Shown here: positions 23,701 through 31,540 of the stretch, piece by piece
How positions within the stretch are numbered: the stretch's first letter is position 1
How the letters are laid out: every line of letters starts with the position of its first letter
Source of the DNA: Streptomyces deccanensis
Lineage (GTDB): Bacteria; Actinomycetota; Actinomycetes; Streptomycetales; Streptomycetaceae
Direction of reading: 5' to 3'
Length of the DNA: 64,000 bases
Assembly (NCBI RefSeq): GCF_022385335.1
Contig: NZ_CP092431.1
Coordinates: 6,262,001 to 6,326,000, forward strand
Program-made: the position numbers and the translations under genes
The notes under the pieces: model-generated
The model's database searches: none
What the model was told of the DNA's origin: nothing
Seen by the model: only the letters and a program-made list of their open reading frames with translations

Positions 23701-24275
23701 TCGGCTCGCAGCGCGTCCGGCCCCAGGCGAAGCCTGCGCAGCACGGCGCTCGCCGGTTCCTGTCCCTCCGAGGCAGCCGCCAGCGCCCCGGCGAGGGCGC
23801 CCAGCGGGCCGGCGCCCGGGGCGAAGGCCGGCACGACGGTCCAACGGCGTTGCCGAAGCCGGGGCATCACCCCGGCTCGGACCAGCGAGGACTTTCCGCT
23901 TCCGGAGGCCCCGACCAGCACCAGAAACCGTTCCGCCGGGCTGGCGGCAGTGGCATGCAGCCGACGCGTCAGTTCGGCCGCCTGCGCCTCGCGGCCGAAG
24001 AAGACGGCCGCCTCGTCCTCGTCGAACGCGTCGAGCCCCGGGTAGGGAACCCTGTCACGCGGCCACTCGATCCGCGGGGGCGCGGGATTCTCCAGCCGGT
24101 GGGCGACGACCTGCCCGACCACAAGCGCCAGGATCAGTACGCCGATGGCCGGAACGGAGAAGCGCTGAATGGCCTCCAGCGCCCAGGGAGCGTTGTCGGT
24201 ACTGGTCGCGTAGTTGGTGGCGATCCCGAGCAAGCAGGCGACCAGCGCCAGCAGGACCTGGAGCACGACCTGCAT
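20733..24275 (-). CDS. Membrane-anchored nSTAND NTPase with 14 WD40 repeats
   Basis: This 1180-aa signalling NTPase starts at ATG 24275 with GAGGA 7 bases before it; an ATG at 24287 lacks a ribosome site. Two hydrophobic segments (about 3-18 and 36-58) anchor it. The motif YPGLDAF plus VFFGRE marks the nSTAND1 class, with P-loop GASGSGKSS at 122-130 and Walker B VIDQFEE at 207-213. From about residue 565 come 14 WD40 units, each carrying a version of AWSPDG and ATASxDG, enough for two seven-bladed propellers. STAND proteins act as ligand-triggered switches, some in immunity. The output domain is not obvious here. Confidence 0.85.
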   Translation of the reverse strand: MQVVLQVLLALVACLLGIATNYATSTDNAPWALEAIQRFSVPAIGVLILALVVGQVVAHRLENPAPPRIEWPRDRVPYPGLDAFDEDEAAVFFGREAQAAELTRRLHATAASPAERFLVLVGASGSGKSSLVRAGVMPRLRQRRWTVVPAFAPGAGPLGALAGALAAASEGQEPASAVLRRLRLGPDALRAELARLRGGRFRRILLVIDQFEEVVTLAGERERAQFLEALRNCVDQDPAVRVLVTLRVDLLGRLLGTGQAELLQHPIAIGTLGRAQLVEAVERPGALVGLRFESGVVDSIVGETGTDDALPLLAYLLQELFFAAGPGGTVTEELYQRLGGVPGALARQADNTVTGLGAGLGIDSVLRVLLKFVTVEGQDVARRHVPLSELDERDRLVVDAFVEARLLRTDATGRGSATDGEPFAQVTHEALFRQWAPLRQEVEARAERLRERAELERWAADWERAGRSDDYLLTGERLTAARRWLEALEESGQASAAARALVESSQRRDLTFLSRISDSIGRQVLLSAQSEPERSLLLSLAALDECAPTPSARRGLMAALAASHLRSRLDGHTDTVRHIAWSPDGRMLATASRDGTGRVYDALSGRPLLVLPCDGVMVESVAWSPDSARLATVGRDRVVRIWDAASGEPVGLLTGAEDVSRQVAWSPDGRHVAASSKDRVVRVWEADTGRLAHELRGHCEDIWGVAWSPDSSRLASASHDQSAIVWDLATGEAVTTLTGHSDFVEGIAWSPDGRHIATGSGDHTARIWDAGTGELRLLLRGHTDYVWNLAWSPDGRMLASASSDRTVRIVDTADAKVLAVLRGHADTVWGVTWAPCGTALATSSSDGTGMVWDLRPRGAETVMADGHRRPVNQAAWSGDGSRFATASDDGTVRVWDSDTGVVAGPVTEVTDRVWAVAWAPQGERLAFGTNNGQFRIVDGHGGTLFERQGEVVEGCAWSPDGGRIATGGHDGAVCVLSARDGTQLLKLTEHQDWVGRLAWSPSGRRLASSSDDRTCRLWDIEEGRQFTVLRGHENYVEDVAWSPDETRIATASADWTAAVWDAATGRRIDALKGHEGRLRAVAWSPDGRYIATASDDGTVRVWSASTLKEIAVVGVHQDKVTSVSWSPDGARLLTASADGTARVWRAEPDYDGLEATARGRVFRTLTHEERRQHLLSLDPM

Positions 24276-24418
24276 ACGGTTCCTCATCGAGTACCGCCCA
24301 CCCCCGTCGTACCAGCCCCGAAGACCGGCATCGCGTCACCCGTTCATGACCATCTTCTGGGGGCTCGCGGCGGTGTTCAACGGCGCGTACGGGTTTCGGC
24401 CATCACCAGGCGATCGGC

Positions 24419-24847
24419 TCAGGGTGCGAGCTTCACCTCGGCCCATACGGTCTTGCGCGGTGGCCTTCCCGGCGCGGTGCCCCAGCGGTCGGCGAAAGCC
24501 TCGACGAGGAGGAGGCCTCGGCCGGACTCGGCTTCGGGGGAGGGGGGTTCGGGGTGGGGCAGCCGTTCGGTGCGCGTGTCCGTCACCTCGATGCGGAGGG
24601 TGACGCCGATGACGTACATCGTCAGATCGAAGTCACGACCCCGGACCCGTCCGTGCGTCGCCGCGTTGGCCGCCAGCTCGGCGACCAGGTGGTCCGCCGG
24701 GTGCAAGGGCAGCTCCCACGCGCGCAGTTGCTCGGTGGCGAGGAGGCGGGCGAGGCGGGCTCCGCGAGGTGTGGGTGACAGCCGGACGCTGAAGTTGCGG
24801 ATGGGACTGACGAGTTCGGTGTCGGGGGCGACGGTTTCCGGATTCAC
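24419..24847 (-). CDS. Anti-sigma-factor-like ATP-binding protein (HATPase_c_2)
   Basis: This 142-aa GHKL ATPase resembles RsbW/SpoIIAB-type anti-sigma kinases. The N box is ELAANAATHG (N61), the next box VTDTR (D90), and the glycine box ESGRGLLLVEAFADRWG near 107-123. It starts at GTG 24847. It is divergent from an XRE/DUF397 pair across 155 bases, an arrangement repeated in Streptomyces around whiJ/abaA-like loci linked to development and antibiotic production. Partner sigma factor and target are unknown. Confidence 0.8.
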   Translation of the reverse strand: MNPETVAPDTELVSPIRNFSVRLSPTPRGARLARLLATEQLRAWELPLHPADHLVAELAANAATHGRVRGRDFDLTMYVIGVTLRIEVTDTRTERLPHPEPPSPEAESGRGLLLVEAFADRWGTAPGRPPRKTVWAEVKLAP

Positions 24848-24909
24848 GTCACTCAGCGTGGCGGTGCGCGCCTAGTGTGAACAGTGACTAAGCCGGTACG
24901 TACGGTTAC

Positions 24910-24946
24910 TGTCCAGGGCTTGTCCGGCGCTGTCCAGCCTGTCCGG
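24910..24946. repeat. Four helically phased TGTCC(A/G)G repeats
   Basis: TGTCCAG (24910), TGTCCGG (24921), TGTCCAG (24931) and TGTCCGG (24940) begin 11, 10 and 9 bases apart, so all fall on one face of the helix. They lie between the divergent ATPase and XRE genes, 57-93 bases before the XRE start. They are a candidate operator for the XRE regulator; this is an inference from position and phasing. Confidence 0.6.
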
Positions 24947-25002
24947 AACCGGCGTACGGGTAGGGGGCGTTACGTCACGGCGGTACGGCGGAGGGGTGCG
25001 CG

Positions 25003-25866
25003 ATGAGTGTGGACGGGCTCAAGGACGCTACGGACGAGCCGGGTTGGGAGGTGGACCCGGACGATGACTGGGGCGTCGCGGTCGTCGAGACCGTGGGGCG
25101 ACAGCTGAGGCTGAGGCGCGAGGCCGTCGGGATGCGGGTCGCTGACTTCGCGGTGGCGATCGGGTACGGCGAGGACCTGGTCTACAAGATCGAGTCCGGC
25201 AAGCGGATTCCCCGGCAGGAGTACCTGGACAAGTCCGACGAGATGCTGGAGGCGGGCGGGCTCATCTCGGCCACCTGGGAGGACGTGAAGAAGGTCCGGT
25301 ACCCGAAGAAGGTGCGGGAACTGGGGAAGCTGGAGGGGCAGGCGGTTGAGATCGGGGTGTACGTCTGCAACAGCCTCAGTGGGCTGTTGCAGACGCCGGA
25401 ACACGCGCGGACTCTGATCGAGGCATGGAAGCCGGCGTACTCACCGGACGACGTGGAGCGGATGGTCGCCGCTCGTGTGGCGCGCCAAGCGGTGTTCGAC
25501 CGGGCCCCGGCACCTTCGATTGCCTTCGTGCTGGAAGAGGCCCCGCTGCGGCGGGAAGTCGGAGGCACAATGGTGTGGCGGCAGCAACTCCACCGTCTGC
25601 TGGAGGTGGGCCAGATGCGTAATGTGACGCTCCAGGTGATGCCGACCAACAGCGGCGCGCACCCCGGACTGGACGGACGGGTCGAGTTGCTGAAGTTCGA
25701 GGACGGCACGGCAGTGGGACGCGCCGACGGTGTCTTTCAGGGACGGCCTGTCTCCGATCTACGGCAACTGCGCATCATCGAGCTGCTGTACGGCACCATC
25801 CGAGCGCAAGCTCTCCCCACACGGGAGTCGCTGGCCTTCATCGAGCAACTGCTGGGAGAGACATGA
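25003..25866 (+). CDS. XRE family regulator with DUF5753 (WhiJ-like)
   Basis: This 287-aa protein starts at ATG 25003 with GGAGGGG upstream. An XRE helix-turn-helix covers about 31-75 (VGRQLRLRREAVGMRVADFA, then GYGEDLVYKIESGKRIP). The remainder is the DUF5753 ligand/partner domain (GLLQTPEHARTLIEA, then FVLEEAPLRREVGG and NVTLQVMPTNSGAHPGLDG). This is the architecture of WhiJ and its many Streptomyces paralogues, which work with a DUF397 protein. Its stop overlaps the DUF397 start (ATGA). Confidence 0.88.
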   Translation: MSVDGLKDATDEPGWEVDPDDDWGVAVVETVGRQLRLRREAVGMRVADFAVAIGYGEDLVYKIESGKRIPRQEYLDKSDEMLEAGGLISATWEDVKKVRYPKKVRELGKLEGQAVEIGVYVCNSLSGLLQTPEHARTLIEAWKPAYSPDDVERMVAARVARQAVFDRAPAPSIAFVLEEAPLRREVGGTMVWRQQLHRLLEVGQMRNVTLQVMPTNSGAHPGLDGRVELLKFEDGTAVGRADGVFQGRPVSDLRQLRIIELLYGTIRAQALPTRESLAFIEQLLGET

Positions 25867-26072
25867 TCCGCAAGGCCTCCGCCGGAGACGCCTCCGCACT
25901 GGCGTGGTTCAAGAGCAGCTACAGCGACGGCACCAACGGTGAGTCCTGCGTCGAGATCGCCCACGCCCCCGGCATCATCCACGTCCGTGACTCGAAGGAC
26001 ATACGGCTTCCTGGGCTCACGCTCACGCCGACCGCCTGGGCGGACTTCGTGTCGTACGCCGCCGGGGGCTGA
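25863..26072 (+). CDS. DUF397 protein
   Basis: This 69-aa protein has the DUF397 signature: WFKSSYSDGTNGESCVEIAH near residues 15-34, then IHVRDSKD and WADFV near the end. DUF397 proteins are encoded beside WhiJ-like XRE regulators and are thought to antagonise or modulate them. The start overlaps the upstream stop by 4 bases, so the two are translationally coupled. Six bases after its stop begins debris of a vapC gene on the other strand. Confidence 0.87.
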   Translation: MIRKASAGDASALAWFKSSYSDGTNGESCVEIAHAPGIIHVRDSKDIRLPGLTLTPTAWADFVSYAAGG

Positions 26073-26077
26073 CGGCG

Positions 26078-26107
26078 GACGGCAGAGGTGTCGGCGAGAT
26101 AGGTCAC
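26078..26107 (-). pseudogene. vapC toxin remnant (first 10 codons)
   Basis: GTG at 26107 overlaps the stop of the vapB-like frame and reads (M)TYLADTSAV, the typical first strand of PIN-domain VapC toxins with its first catalytic aspartate. The similarity then stops and the frame runs antisense into the DUF397 gene, so all of the remaining toxin is lost. Confidence 0.6.
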
Positions 26108-26283
26108 CGCCCTGCCCGCTCCCTGGCTTCGAATACCTCGAAGTCGAGGAAGCCGTCAGCATTGGCTTGAAGCCAGTGCAACGCACGGGCTCGGTTGATG
26201 GTGTCTCGCTTGGTCCTGGTGTCCAGCCGCTGCTGGGCGAAGGCCGGTAGCGCGTCGTCGATGTCGATCAGAGTGCGGTTCAG
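26104..26283 (-). pseudogene. vapB-like antitoxin, probably a remnant
   Basis: A 59-codon frame reads NRTLIDIDDALPAFAQQRLD, then TRTKRDTINRARALHWLQ and a DFEVFEARER tail. This is the ribbon-helix-helix pattern of VapB antitoxins (RTLIDIDD, TKRDTVN). No ATG, GTG or TTG lies in frame before the stop of the upstream restriction gene. The first codon in the expected place is CTG at 26283, with GAAGG upstream, so a start mutation (ATG to CTG) is likely. It could still be weakly translated from CTG. Confidence 0.6.
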
Positions 26284-26301
26284 GGGACCTTCACGCGGTA
26301 G

Positions 26302-26311
26302 GCGTATACGC
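26302..26311. promoter_or_regulatory. Palindrome upstream of the vapB remnant
   Basis: GCGTATACGC is a perfect 10-base palindrome 18 bases before the vapB-like frame, containing a -10-like TATACG. Autoregulatory operators of toxin-antitoxin operons are often of this kind, so it may be the old vapBC operator. Confidence 0.4.
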
Positions 26312-26367
26312 GTGTCGGAGGCGTCCCCTGCCGGAGTGCTGTCGGCACGGGACGCGTTCTCGTCGAG

Positions 26368-29300
26368 TCAGGCGGCGTCTTCGATGATGTCGAGCGGCGG
26401 GAGGTGCTTGACGATCTCGATGGTCGCGAGGCTCACCGTCACGACGCGCATGAGCAGCTTGACGATGTACTCCGGGTCGTCGGACCAATCGTTGGGGTCG
26501 TTGACGATGCCGGACTTTGGGTCGGTCTTCACCTGGTACCGGTCGATGATCCACTCGATCGCCGAACGGGCGCCGAGCTGGTACTCGTACGCCTCCTCCG
26601 GGATGTTCTCCAGCGTGACGTGGTTGTTGTAGACGATCCGCGTCCGGTCCTGGACACCCTTCACCTTCGGGATCTTCATCTTCGTCACCCGCAACAGCTC
26701 GTCCTGGGGCATGTCCGGACGGGTGTTGGTGAGCGTCCTCACGATGCCGCCGAAGGGCTTCGCGGACTCGTAGTTGATGTGCAGCTCGGAGAGCTGGCGG
26801 CCGGCCTCGGCGAACGCCCGGAAGGCGCGCACCTTCGGGATACGCGGCAGGGACTTCTTCAGGTCGGCGGCGTAGGCCTCGCGGTAGGCGGGGGAGTGGA
26901 GGAGGCCGTAGACGTAGAAGAATATGTCGTCCGTCGTCAGGTCGGGGGCCGTGTCCGCGTACGTCTTGCGGTACGCGGCGAGGGTGGCGCTCGTGATGTT
27001 GTCGATGCGCTCGTAGGCGGCGCCTCCGTCTTCGTCGCCGAAGTCGAAGCCGCCTTCTACGGCGAGCTCGCGGTAGGTGTAGCGGGCGAAGTGCGGGCCC
27101 ACGCTCTTGGTGCCGACGGCGTGGAGGTCGGGGATCGCGTCCGTCATCAACACCGAGAAGGGTTCTTCGGAGCCGGTGCCGGTGATGTAGAAACCGAAGT
27201 TCTGGTGGTCCGGCGACGGGAATAGCTGTGGCATCTTGCCAGGACGGTGGTTGAGATCTCGGTCGAAATACACGGCTTGGCGGCTGAAGGGGCGATACAG
27301 GCCCGTGGTGACGCGTTCCGGGGAGTACTCCACACGTTTGCCCTGCGCCAGCTTCGCGATCAGGCTCGACGACCAGCTGATTCGTTCCGCATCGCGGTCG
27401 ATGTAGCGGTCCGCGTCGGCAACTTGAGGCTGCGTAACGCCTGAAACCTTGCAGTGCTCTTGAAAACCAGTCACCTGCTCGTTGTAGAAGTCCACCATCG
27501 ACTCAACGTTCTCGCGGAGCCGCTGCTCGGAGAAGTTGTAAACCCAGGGGTCGCGATTGGTCTGGAGCCCGGCTGAGTGAAGCGCGAAGATGGCTCGGCC
27601 CCGAGCGGCGGTCTCGCTGATAGGAGCGAACGTCGCGAACCGCTCGTCCCTCTGGTTGATCCAGTCACCGTCCGCGTTCGGTGTGATCCGCTCCCACTCC
27701 ACCGTCTCCAGGCTCTGCCCGGCGATGAGGCCGAGCTTCTCCTCGCGGCTGCGGTAGTCCCCGATGTCCCGGTAGAACAGCCCGCGCGGCGCATCCGTGC
27801 GGCCGCCCTTGACCAGGACGATCACGGCGACCGTGTTGCGGCTGCCGGAACCGAAGATCTTGCCGCCCTCCTTGCGGGACAGCTCACCGGCCGTTCGCTG
27901 GTTGCCGCGCAGGTTGTAGCAGTACACCGCGTCGAACTCGTCCGTCAGGCACTTGCGGACGCCGTCCGCCGTGTTGCCGTCGATGTAGCCGCCGTTGGAG
28001 ACGAACGCCACGACGCCCTCGTCCTTGATGCGGTCCGAGGCCCAGCGGAAGGCGCGCAGGTAGGAGTCGTAGAGGGAGTTCTTGTTCTTCGCCGTCGACC
28101 TGGCCGCGTAGGTCTCCTGGATACGGTCGTCCAGGGCCTCGTACTTGATGTTCTGGTTGTCGTCGTTCTGGCTGTCCTGCCCCACCGAGTACGGCGGATT
28201 CCCCAGCACGACCCGGATGTCCTGCCCCATTTGCTTCCGCGCCCGCTCGCTGTTCCCCGACAGCACGTCCCCGAACAGCCGCCCCTCCTCGGACTCCGCG
28301 AGCTGGAACGTGTCCGTCAGGACGATGCCCTCGAACGGCACGTACGCGTCGGCCCCGGTGTCAGCCGCGTCCGCCCTGGCCTCCGCGTACAGGTCGTGGA
28401 ACGCCGCCTCGATGTTGACCGCCGCGATGTAGTACGCCAGCAGCACGATCTCGTTCGCGTGCAGTTCACGCGTGTACTTGCGCAGCAGGTCCGCCTGTTT
28501 GATCAGGCCGGACTGGAGGAGCCGTACGACGAACGTGCCCGTGCCCGTGAACGGATCGAGTACGTGTACGTCCTCGTCGGACAAAGACCGGCCGAAGTGT
28601 CGTCCGAGCGCCTGGTCGGCCGAGCGCAGGATGAAGTCGACGACCTCGGTCGGTGTGTATACGATGCCGAGCGCGTCCGCGGTCTTGGGCAGCGCCGTCT
28701 TGAAGAACTTCTCGTACAGCTCCGTGATGACGCGCTGGCGGCCCTCGTGGTCGGTGATGCCCTCCGCGCGCACCCGTACCGACTCGTAGAACCCCTCAAG
28801 GGTCTTGGCCTCCGCCGAGATCGTGTCGTCGTCCAGGACGTCCAGCATCCGCTGCATCGCCTGTGAGACGGGGTTGTGGTCGGCGAACGCGTAGTCCTGG
28901 AACAGCGCGTCGAAGACCGGCTTGGTGATGAGGTGCTGGGCGAGCATGTCGATGGCGTCGGAGTCGGTGACACCAGGGTTTATGTTCGAGCGCAGTTCCT
29001 CGACGAACTCACTGAAGGCCGCCGCCTTGTGGGGGACCGTCAGGCCCGCCCTGATGCGGGCGACATGCCGCTCCGCGATCAGTGCGATGTCCTTGGCCCA
29101 CTGCTCCCAGTAGGTGCGCTCACCGACCTTGTCGACGATCCGGGCGTAGATGGCCGTGCGCCACGCCTCGTCGAACTCCAGACGGTCCTGGACGTACTGG
29201 GCGGACTGCCGCTCCTTGTCCTTCTTGGCCTGGGCGCTTTCCTGGGTGCTGCTGCCGTCCCGGTCGCCGACCGATTCGTCCCCGGCGCCGATCGTGCCGA

Positions 29301-31308
29301 TGCCGATGGTGTTCGGGGCCTTCTTGTTGAGCTCGATCTGGTTGACGGACGCGTTGAAACGGTCGTCGTGGGCGCGCAGGGCCTGGAGGACCTGCCAGAC
29401 GGTCTTGAAGCGGCGGTTGTCCGCCAGGGCCTCCTCCGGGGACATTCCGGCGGGGACGGCGACGGGCAGGATGATGTAGCCGTAGCGCTTGTCCGGTGCC
29501 AGGCGCATCACGCGGCCGACGGACTGCACGACGTCGACGACGGAGTTGCGCGGCTGAAGAAAGAGGACTGCGTCCAGGTTCGGGACGTCGACGCCCTCGG
29601 ACAGGCAGCGGGCGTTGGACAGGATGCGGGCGTTGTTCGGGCCCGGGTCCTGCTTGAGCCAATCAAGGAGGTCGTTGCGGCGGAGTGTGTTGAACGTGCC
29701 GTCGATGTGCTGGACATCGCAGTTCAGCAGCTCGTCGTCCGCGTCCTGGTACGAGGAGACGATCTCGTTGAAGTGGTTGGCGACGGCCTGGGAGTCCTTG
29801 ATGGAGCGGGCGAAGGCGACCGCCCGGCGCATCGGCTCCTCGCCGGGCTCGAAGTGGGTGCCGTCGCCGAAGGTGCCGGTGCGCTTCGCCAGGCCGTTCC
29901 AACAGCCGATGATCTTGGCGGCGTCGTCGAGGTTCAGCTCGGGGCCGCCGGCCGCCAGACCCTGCTGGTAGGACTTGGCGACCACGTCCTGGTCGACGGT
30001 GAGGATGAGTACCCGATAGTCGGTGAGCAGGCCCTGTTCGACGGCCTTGCCGAAGCCGAGACGGTGGAACTCCGGGCCGTACAGGCTCTCGTCGTCCATC
30101 GAGGCCAGGACGGCGGAGGCGTCCTTGGCGTCCGCCTTGGTGTCCTCGTTGTAGATCCTCGGGGTCGCCGTCATGTAGAGGCGGCGGGTGGCGCGTACGA
30201 CGTCGTTGTCATGGACCCGGACGAAGTTCGACTCGTCGTGCCCCGCGAGCGTGACGCCCGTGGTCCGGTGCGCCTCGTCGCACAGAATCAGGTCGAAGGA
30301 GTCGAGTCCCATCTCCTGCGCCTTGGCGATCGTGCCGATCGACTGGTAGGTGGAGAAGACCACCGTCAGGCCGGGACCGGCGGGCGGCTCGGTCCCGTCG
30401 CCTTCGACCTGGGCGAGCAGGCGGGCGGGGTCCGTGGTGGCGGGCAGCGCCAGGTCATGCGTGGCCATGTCCAGGTCGTCGGCGTCGACCTGGCCCCGGG
30501 AGACCTTGGCGTCGGAGCAGACCGCGAAGGCCCGCAGCGGGGTCTCGGCTTCCGACCTCCACTCCCGCAAAGTCTGCGAGAGCAGCGCGATGGAGGGCAC
30601 GAGGAAGAGGACCCGGGTGTGCTCGCCCAGTCCGCCGGCGGCCCGCTCGGCCGCCAACCGCTCCACGATTTTCAGGCCCGTGAACGTCTTGCCGGTGCCG
30701 CAGGCCATGATCAGCTTGCCGCGCTCGTGCTCCGCGAAGCCCTCGAACACCGCGTCGATGGCCTCGCGCTGGTGCGCGCGGGGAGACTTCTTGCCCCGCA
30801 AGGAGAGCTCCACCCCGCTTGCCTCGCCGCTCGCGGGCAGTCGCCACTCCACCCGGCTCGCGGCGATCTCCGACAGACCGAGCCGCTGTACGGGGGGCTG
30901 CTGGCCGTACAGGGCCGCCTCGGCGTTCGGGCCCCATTTATCCGTCGTCGAGATGATCAGACGGCGGGCGAAGCCGCCCTGTCCGGAGGCGGTGAAGAAG
31001 GAGTCGATGTCAGGCTTCTGGACCGTGTGATCCGCTTCGTAGCACTTGCACTGGATCGCCCAGAGGGCGCCGGTCTCCCGCTCCTGGGCCACCAGATCGA
31101 TACCGAGATCCTTCTGGCTACCGGCCGTGTGGCTACCGGCCGCGCCCGGCCACTCGCCGTACATCCACACACGGCTGAACTGCTCGCTCCACACCGGGTC
31201 CGTACTGAGAAAGCGCACCATGAGTCGCTCGAAGGCGGTCCCGAGTTCTCGATTGGTCCTCGACTTCTCGCGAATCACCCGAAGCACGTCATGCACGGTG
31301 GTGGACAC
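26368..31308 (-). CDS. Type ISP restriction-modification enzyme (single chain)
   Basis: This 1646-aa protein combines nuclease, translocase, methylase and target recognition, as in LlaGI/LlaBIII. An Mrr-like nuclease lies at the N-terminus (GIDL with D71, then QCK with K88). The SF2 helicase has Walker A ACGTGKT at 202-208, DEAH at 344-347 and MTATPR near 379-384. A coupler follows. The N6-adenine methylase has YTPTEVVDF at 884-892, DPFTGTG at 918-924 and NPPY at 1037-1040. The C-terminal about 450 residues are the recognition region. It starts at GTG 31308. It should methylate and cut its target as one polypeptide; the site cannot be predicted. No frameshift was seen. Confidence 0.9.
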   Translation of the reverse strand: MSTTVHDVLRVIREKSRTNRELGTAFERLMVRFLSTDPVWSEQFSRVWMYGEWPGAAGSHTAGSQKDLGIDLVAQERETGALWAIQCKCYEADHTVQKPDIDSFFTASGQGGFARRLIISTTDKWGPNAEAALYGQQPPVQRLGLSEIAASRVEWRLPASGEASGVELSLRGKKSPRAHQREAIDAVFEGFAEHERGKLIMACGTGKTFTGLKIVERLAAERAAGGLGEHTRVLFLVPSIALLSQTLREWRSEAETPLRAFAVCSDAKVSRGQVDADDLDMATHDLALPATTDPARLLAQVEGDGTEPPAGPGLTVVFSTYQSIGTIAKAQEMGLDSFDLILCDEAHRTTGVTLAGHDESNFVRVHDNDVVRATRRLYMTATPRIYNEDTKADAKDASAVLASMDDESLYGPEFHRLGFGKAVEQGLLTDYRVLILTVDQDVVAKSYQQGLAAGGPELNLDDAAKIIGCWNGLAKRTGTFGDGTHFEPGEEPMRRAVAFARSIKDSQAVANHFNEIVSSYQDADDELLNCDVQHIDGTFNTLRRNDLLDWLKQDPGPNNARILSNARCLSEGVDVPNLDAVLFLQPRNSVVDVVQSVGRVMRLAPDKRYGYIILPVAVPAGMSPEEALADNRRFKTVWQVLQALRAHDDRFNASVNQIELNKKAPNTIGIGTIGAGDESVGDRDGSSTQESAQAKKDKERQSAQYVQDRLEFDEAWRTAIYARIVDKVGERTYWEQWAKDIALIAERHVARIRAGLTVPHKAAAFSEFVEELRSNINPGVTDSDAIDMLAQHLITKPVFDALFQDYAFADHNPVSQAMQRMLDVLDDDTISAEAKTLEGFYESVRVRAEGITDHEGRQRVITELYEKFFKTALPKTADALGIVYTPTEVVDFILRSADQALGRHFGRSLSDEDVHVLDPFTGTGTFVVRLLQSGLIKQADLLRKYTRELHANEIVLLAYYIAAVNIEAAFHDLYAEARADAADTGADAYVPFEGIVLTDTFQLAESEEGRLFGDVLSGNSERARKQMGQDIRVVLGNPPYSVGQDSQNDDNQNIKYEALDDRIQETYAARSTAKNKNSLYDSYLRAFRWASDRIKDEGVVAFVSNGGYIDGNTADGVRKCLTDEFDAVYCYNLRGNQRTAGELSRKEGGKIFGSGSRNTVAVIVLVKGGRTDAPRGLFYRDIGDYRSREEKLGLIAGQSLETVEWERITPNADGDWINQRDERFATFAPISETAARGRAIFALHSAGLQTNRDPWVYNFSEQRLRENVESMVDFYNEQVTGFQEHCKVSGVTQPQVADADRYIDRDAERISWSSSLIAKLAQGKRVEYSPERVTTGLYRPFSRQAVYFDRDLNHRPGKMPQLFPSPDHQNFGFYITGTGSEEPFSVLMTDAIPDLHAVGTKSVGPHFARYTYRELAVEGGFDFGDEDGGAAYERIDNITSATLAAYRKTYADTAPDLTTDDIFFYVYGLLHSPAYREAYAADLKKSLPRIPKVRAFRAFAEAGRQLSELHINYESAKPFGGIVRTLTNTRPDMPQDELLRVTKMKIPKVKGVQDRTRIVYNNHVTLENIPEEAYEYQLGARSAIEWIIDRYQVKTDPKSGIVNDPNDWSDDPEYIVKLLMRVVTVSLATIEIVKHLPPLDIIEDAA

Positions 31309-31540
31309 GGAGGCTCGCTCTCTGCTCAGCCCGGTATGACCCGAAGGCGTCTGGAAGGCCGGCTAGGCCGACTTCCCAGCACAGTAGTCCGGCGCACTGA
31401 CAAGAGGGGAACGGACGACGGGGGAACCTCTGTGCTCGGCGTCGCCGACGCGGTTGCCGCGACGATCGTCACAGAGCACCTCGACAACGATACTTTCCCC
31501 AGCATCACCATGCCCTTACTGTTCGTGGCCGGTCAGACCC

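Noticed and set aside
31309..31540. CTCTGTG/CACAGAG inverted repeat as a control-protein (C-box) operator for the restriction gene
   Set aside because: The arms are imperfect and far apart, and no C-protein gene is nearby.
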